From Chloroflexota bacterium (GTDB lineage Bacteria; Chloroflexota; Dehalococcoidia; Lucifugimonadales; CATQGZ01), in NCBI GenBank assembly GCA_027624995.1, contig JAQBTI010000110.1, positions 1 through 7,519 on the forward strand: a DNA stretch of 7,519 nt, read 5' to 3'. The notes beneath the pieces are model-generated. The model worked only from the letters and a program-made list of their open reading frames with translations. It had not been told where the DNA came from and searched no databases. The translations under genes were made by a program, and so were the position numbers. Positions 5,930 to 7,519 of the stretch are shown here, in pieces. Positions within the stretch are counted from its first letter, which is position 1; the number at the start of each line of letters is the position of its first letter.

Positions 5930-6537
5930 CAAACTCTCTCGTTAGCTTCTTTTACAGATCCGTGAACCCTTTCGGCCAGACTCGTCAGGGCCGACCCATG
6001 GAAATAGTGGCTGTGCATCCGTCGGCCCCACTTCCTCGCCTCGTCAAAGTGATTCGTGACCGGTGGCCCCCGATAATGGGCGGGCATACTCCAGCCGAAC
6101 CTGCCCATCCCGCCCCAAGCCGTTGCGTAGAACGCGGCAGCCAGGATGGCCCTATCGTGGTGATTGCTGACGACGTGGATTCTATTCGCCCCGGTGGCCG
6201 GGAACCTCCAGGCGCAATCCAGGGCGGGCGCGATCAGCCATACCACCCGAAACGGGAAGGATCCGCCCATCTCCATCATGCGGCTGGCCAGCAGACACCC
6301 GTGCGAGTGCGCCACAAGGTCCACAGGCTCCCCGCTGATCTCCGCCGCGTACTCGACCTGTCGGAGCACATGATCGCCGTCCTGGTACTGTAGGGCGCGG
6401 TCTGAGGCGTTGTGCCAGTAGCGCGTCGGGTACTCCAGGCGGGCGACGTGGTGCCCGTAGAAACCCTCCAGCTTATTCGCGAGCTTGTCGGTCGTGTCGC
6501 GGGCGGAATCCTTTATGCCGTTGAGGGTGCAGATCAT
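5908..6537 (-). CDS. Small alpha/beta hydrolase (esterase/lipase-like), 209 aa
   Basis: I place the start at the ATG at 6537, which has a perfect GGAGG eight bases upstream and forms an ATGA overlap with the previous stop. A longer reading from 6690 would lie inside the upstream gene. The protein shows the serine-hydrolase nucleophile elbow VDLVAHSHG at 72-80 with nucleophile S78; alanine replaces the first glycine of GxSxG, as in some bacterial lipases. A strand-loop with D128 (IHVVSNHHD) is a good candidate for the acid, and H175, H177 or H180 (MHSHYFHG) for the histidine. The N-terminus (MICTLNGIKDS) fits the first core strand. There is no signal peptide. In a phage setting it could remove acyl groups from surface polysaccharide or act on envelope lipids; the substrate cannot be told. 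Confidence 0.85.
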   Translation of the reverse strand: MICTLNGIKDSARDTTDKLANKLEGFYGHHVARLEYPTRYWHNASDRALQYQDGDHVLRQVEYAAEISGEPVDLVAHSHGCLLASRMMEMGGSFPFRVVWLIAPALDCAWRFPATGANRIHVVSNHHDRAILAAAFYATAWGGMGRFGWSMPAHYRGPPVTNHFDEARKWGRRMHSHYFHGSALTSLAERVHGSVKEANERVWLEPEGC

Positions 6538-7343
6538 CCGTAGAGCCTCCGCGCCTCTTTCATGCCCTCGCTGCCCGAGTAGTCGATTGTAACGCCATTG
6601 TGTTGCGGGGGAGCAAACCAACCCTGGTTGTACCCGGCGGCATGAACCGCACGGACGTCGGCAGGCGAGGCGCGACGATAGCCCTTCCATCCTTCTGGCT
6701 CAATCCGCTGGTCTCGCAGGGGTTCCATTACAGCGATCTGCGTGCCGGTGAAGCCGCGAGCCTTGCGGTTGTCGAAAACCCCAACGAAGGTGCTGCCGGG
6801 CACCGAATACTGCCAGTCTGCGAGGATGGATACACCGCTGTCCATGCACCAGGCGAGCGCTGCCGTGGAGTTCATCCCCCACGTCACTTTTCCGCGCCAG
6901 CCCATGAAATGCTCGAATCCTATCTTCGGAGCGAGACCGCACGGCAGAACCTTGACGACCTCCTCGATCCCCGCCTGCGCTTGTGATGGGGTCAGGCCGA
7001 ACAACGCGCCTATCTCGATATCCCAAACCCAGGCCGTGCAACCGTCGTCCTGCGCCCTTAGCGCGTCGGCCCTGAACTGGGCAGGATTCCGGAACAGCCC
7101 CTGCTCCGCTTCGTAATATGTACGGACGTTGTTTTTGCCGATACGCGACATTGATTTTTCGCCCGGATGGCCGAACGTGCTGGCCGGGTGTGAGCCATTC
7201 CAATAGTACACCTTCTGCCCGGTGCTCGGCGGCGGATCGGGCTCCGGGACCGGCGCGGGATCAGGTGGAGCCCCGCCGCCCAACGCTCTCAGGTAGCGGC
7301 ACTCCCGCTCGATGCGGTCGATAGATGCGGCGAAGTCGCTCAT
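6534..7343 (-). CDS. Probable TIM-barrel protein, possibly glycoside-hydrolase-like (269 aa)
   Basis: The ATG at 7343 forms an ATGA overlap with the upstream gene, and the product's own stop overlaps the hydrolase start in the same way. Residues 1-23 are a charged helix and residues 24-42 are a Pro/Asp/Ala-rich linker (PPDPAPVPEPDPPPS). From residue 43 on, strands and helices alternate regularly: KVYYWNG, NVRTYYEAE, CTAWVWDIE, APKIGFEHF, VSILADWQY, TQIAVMEPL and GVTIDY are strand-like, with helices between. This fits a beta/alpha barrel. D108 and E110 in WDIE resemble the acidic pair at strand ends in glycoside hydrolases such as GH25 and GH18, but the full motif is not present. A role in cell-wall or surface-glycan attack is an inference, supported only by the adjacent hydrolase. 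Confidence 0.8.
   Translation of the reverse strand: MSDFAASIDRIERECRYLRALGGGAPPDPAPVPEPDPPPSTGQKVYYWNGSHPASTFGHPGEKSMSRIGKNNVRTYYEAEQGLFRNPAQFRADALRAQDDGCTAWVWDIEIGALFGLTPSQAQAGIEEVVKVLPCGLAPKIGFEHFMGWRGKVTWGMNSTAALAWCMDSGVSILADWQYSVPGSTFVGVFDNRKARGFTGTQIAVMEPLRDQRIEPEGWKGYRRASPADVRAVHAAGYNQGWFAPPQHNGVTIDYSGSEGMKEARRLYG
6546..6550 (-). promoter_or_regulatory. Strong Shine-Dalgarno site that sets the hydrolase start
   Basis: GGAGG on the minus strand lies eight bases before the ATG at 6537 and inside the end of the preceding coding region. It decides for the short form of the hydrolase over any upstream in-frame start. Confidence 0.8.
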
Positions 7344-7519
7344 GGCGTGCGCTTGGAACCGTCGGGAATCATCACATGCCGGATGGTGCCGTCCGTGGAC
7401 ACCGCCTCGACGTAGACGTTGCTGCCGTAGTCAGCGCCCGGTTTGGAAAACCGCCAACGCTGCCGGTCCACGCCCTGGTATGGATTGGCAAACCCGGCAT
7501 CCACACCGGACTCTATGGC
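7340..7519 (-). CDS. C-terminal 59 residues of an unknown protein, runs off right edge
   Basis: The frame is open from the right edge to a TGA at 7340-7342 that overlaps the next ATG (ATGA). The visible 59 residues include PYQGVDRQRWRFSKPGADYG and NVYVEAVSTDGTIRHVM, which look like short beta strands joined by turns. No motif is diagnostic. The overlap indicates the same transcript and coupled translation with the TIM-barrel-like gene. Nothing can be said of the N-terminal part. Confidence 0.75.
   Translation of the reverse strand, partial: AIESGVDAGFANPYQGVDRQRWRFSKPGADYGSNVYVEAVSTDGTIRHVMIPDGSKRTP

Noticed and set aside
6538..6690. Upstream in-frame extension of the hydrolase
   Set aside because: It lies within the preceding gene, reads as Cys/Arg-rich nonsense, and ignores the perfect ribosome site before 6537.

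Overview
The window reads as a compact piece of a dsDNA tailed-phage (or prophage) genome. All credible genes lie on the minus strand, and most neighbours overlap by 1 to 4 nt (ATGA, TGATG or TAGTG junctions). Several products have the long repetitive, coiled-coil or beta-rich make-up of virion and adsorption proteins. Hand-counted sample lines give about 58-65% GC, except one gene near 48%. The host cannot be named. One near-consensus sigma70-type promoter suggests a bacterial host RNA polymerase reads at least one unit. No terminase, portal, capsid, integrase, tRNA, CRISPR or IS element is visible.

In the direction of transcription (right to left) there are three blocks. Block A (7519 to 5908) holds the C-terminal end of an unknown protein, a probable TIM-barrel protein with a proline-rich linker, and a small alpha/beta hydrolase with an AHSHG nucleophile elbow. 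The first two junctions are ATGA overlaps. A 57-nt gap follows, containing a two-part hairpin that encloses the hydrolase stop codon. Block B (5850 to 785) holds a 119-aa protein of unknown function, a 974-aa giant built largely of a repeat with a period near 69 residues, a 310-aa coiled-coil plus W-D-A repeat fibre-like protein, an AT-rich Cys-containing 192-aa protein and a 92-aa Cys-rich protein. All junctions in this block are overlaps. Block C (731 to beyond the left edge) is a separately promoted gene whose N-terminal region carries a recent in-frame 42-residue tandem duplication.

A reasonable inference is that block B makes an extended structural or adsorption assembly in fixed stoichiometry through translational coupling. 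The two predicted enzymes of block A may act on cell-surface or cell-wall polymers at entry or lysis. None of these roles can be proved from sequence alone. The most unusual items are the 69-residue repeat protein, the tandem duplication, the promoter embedded in a stop codon, the hairpin between blocks A and B, and the Cys-rich pair, one member of which has a clearly foreign base composition.
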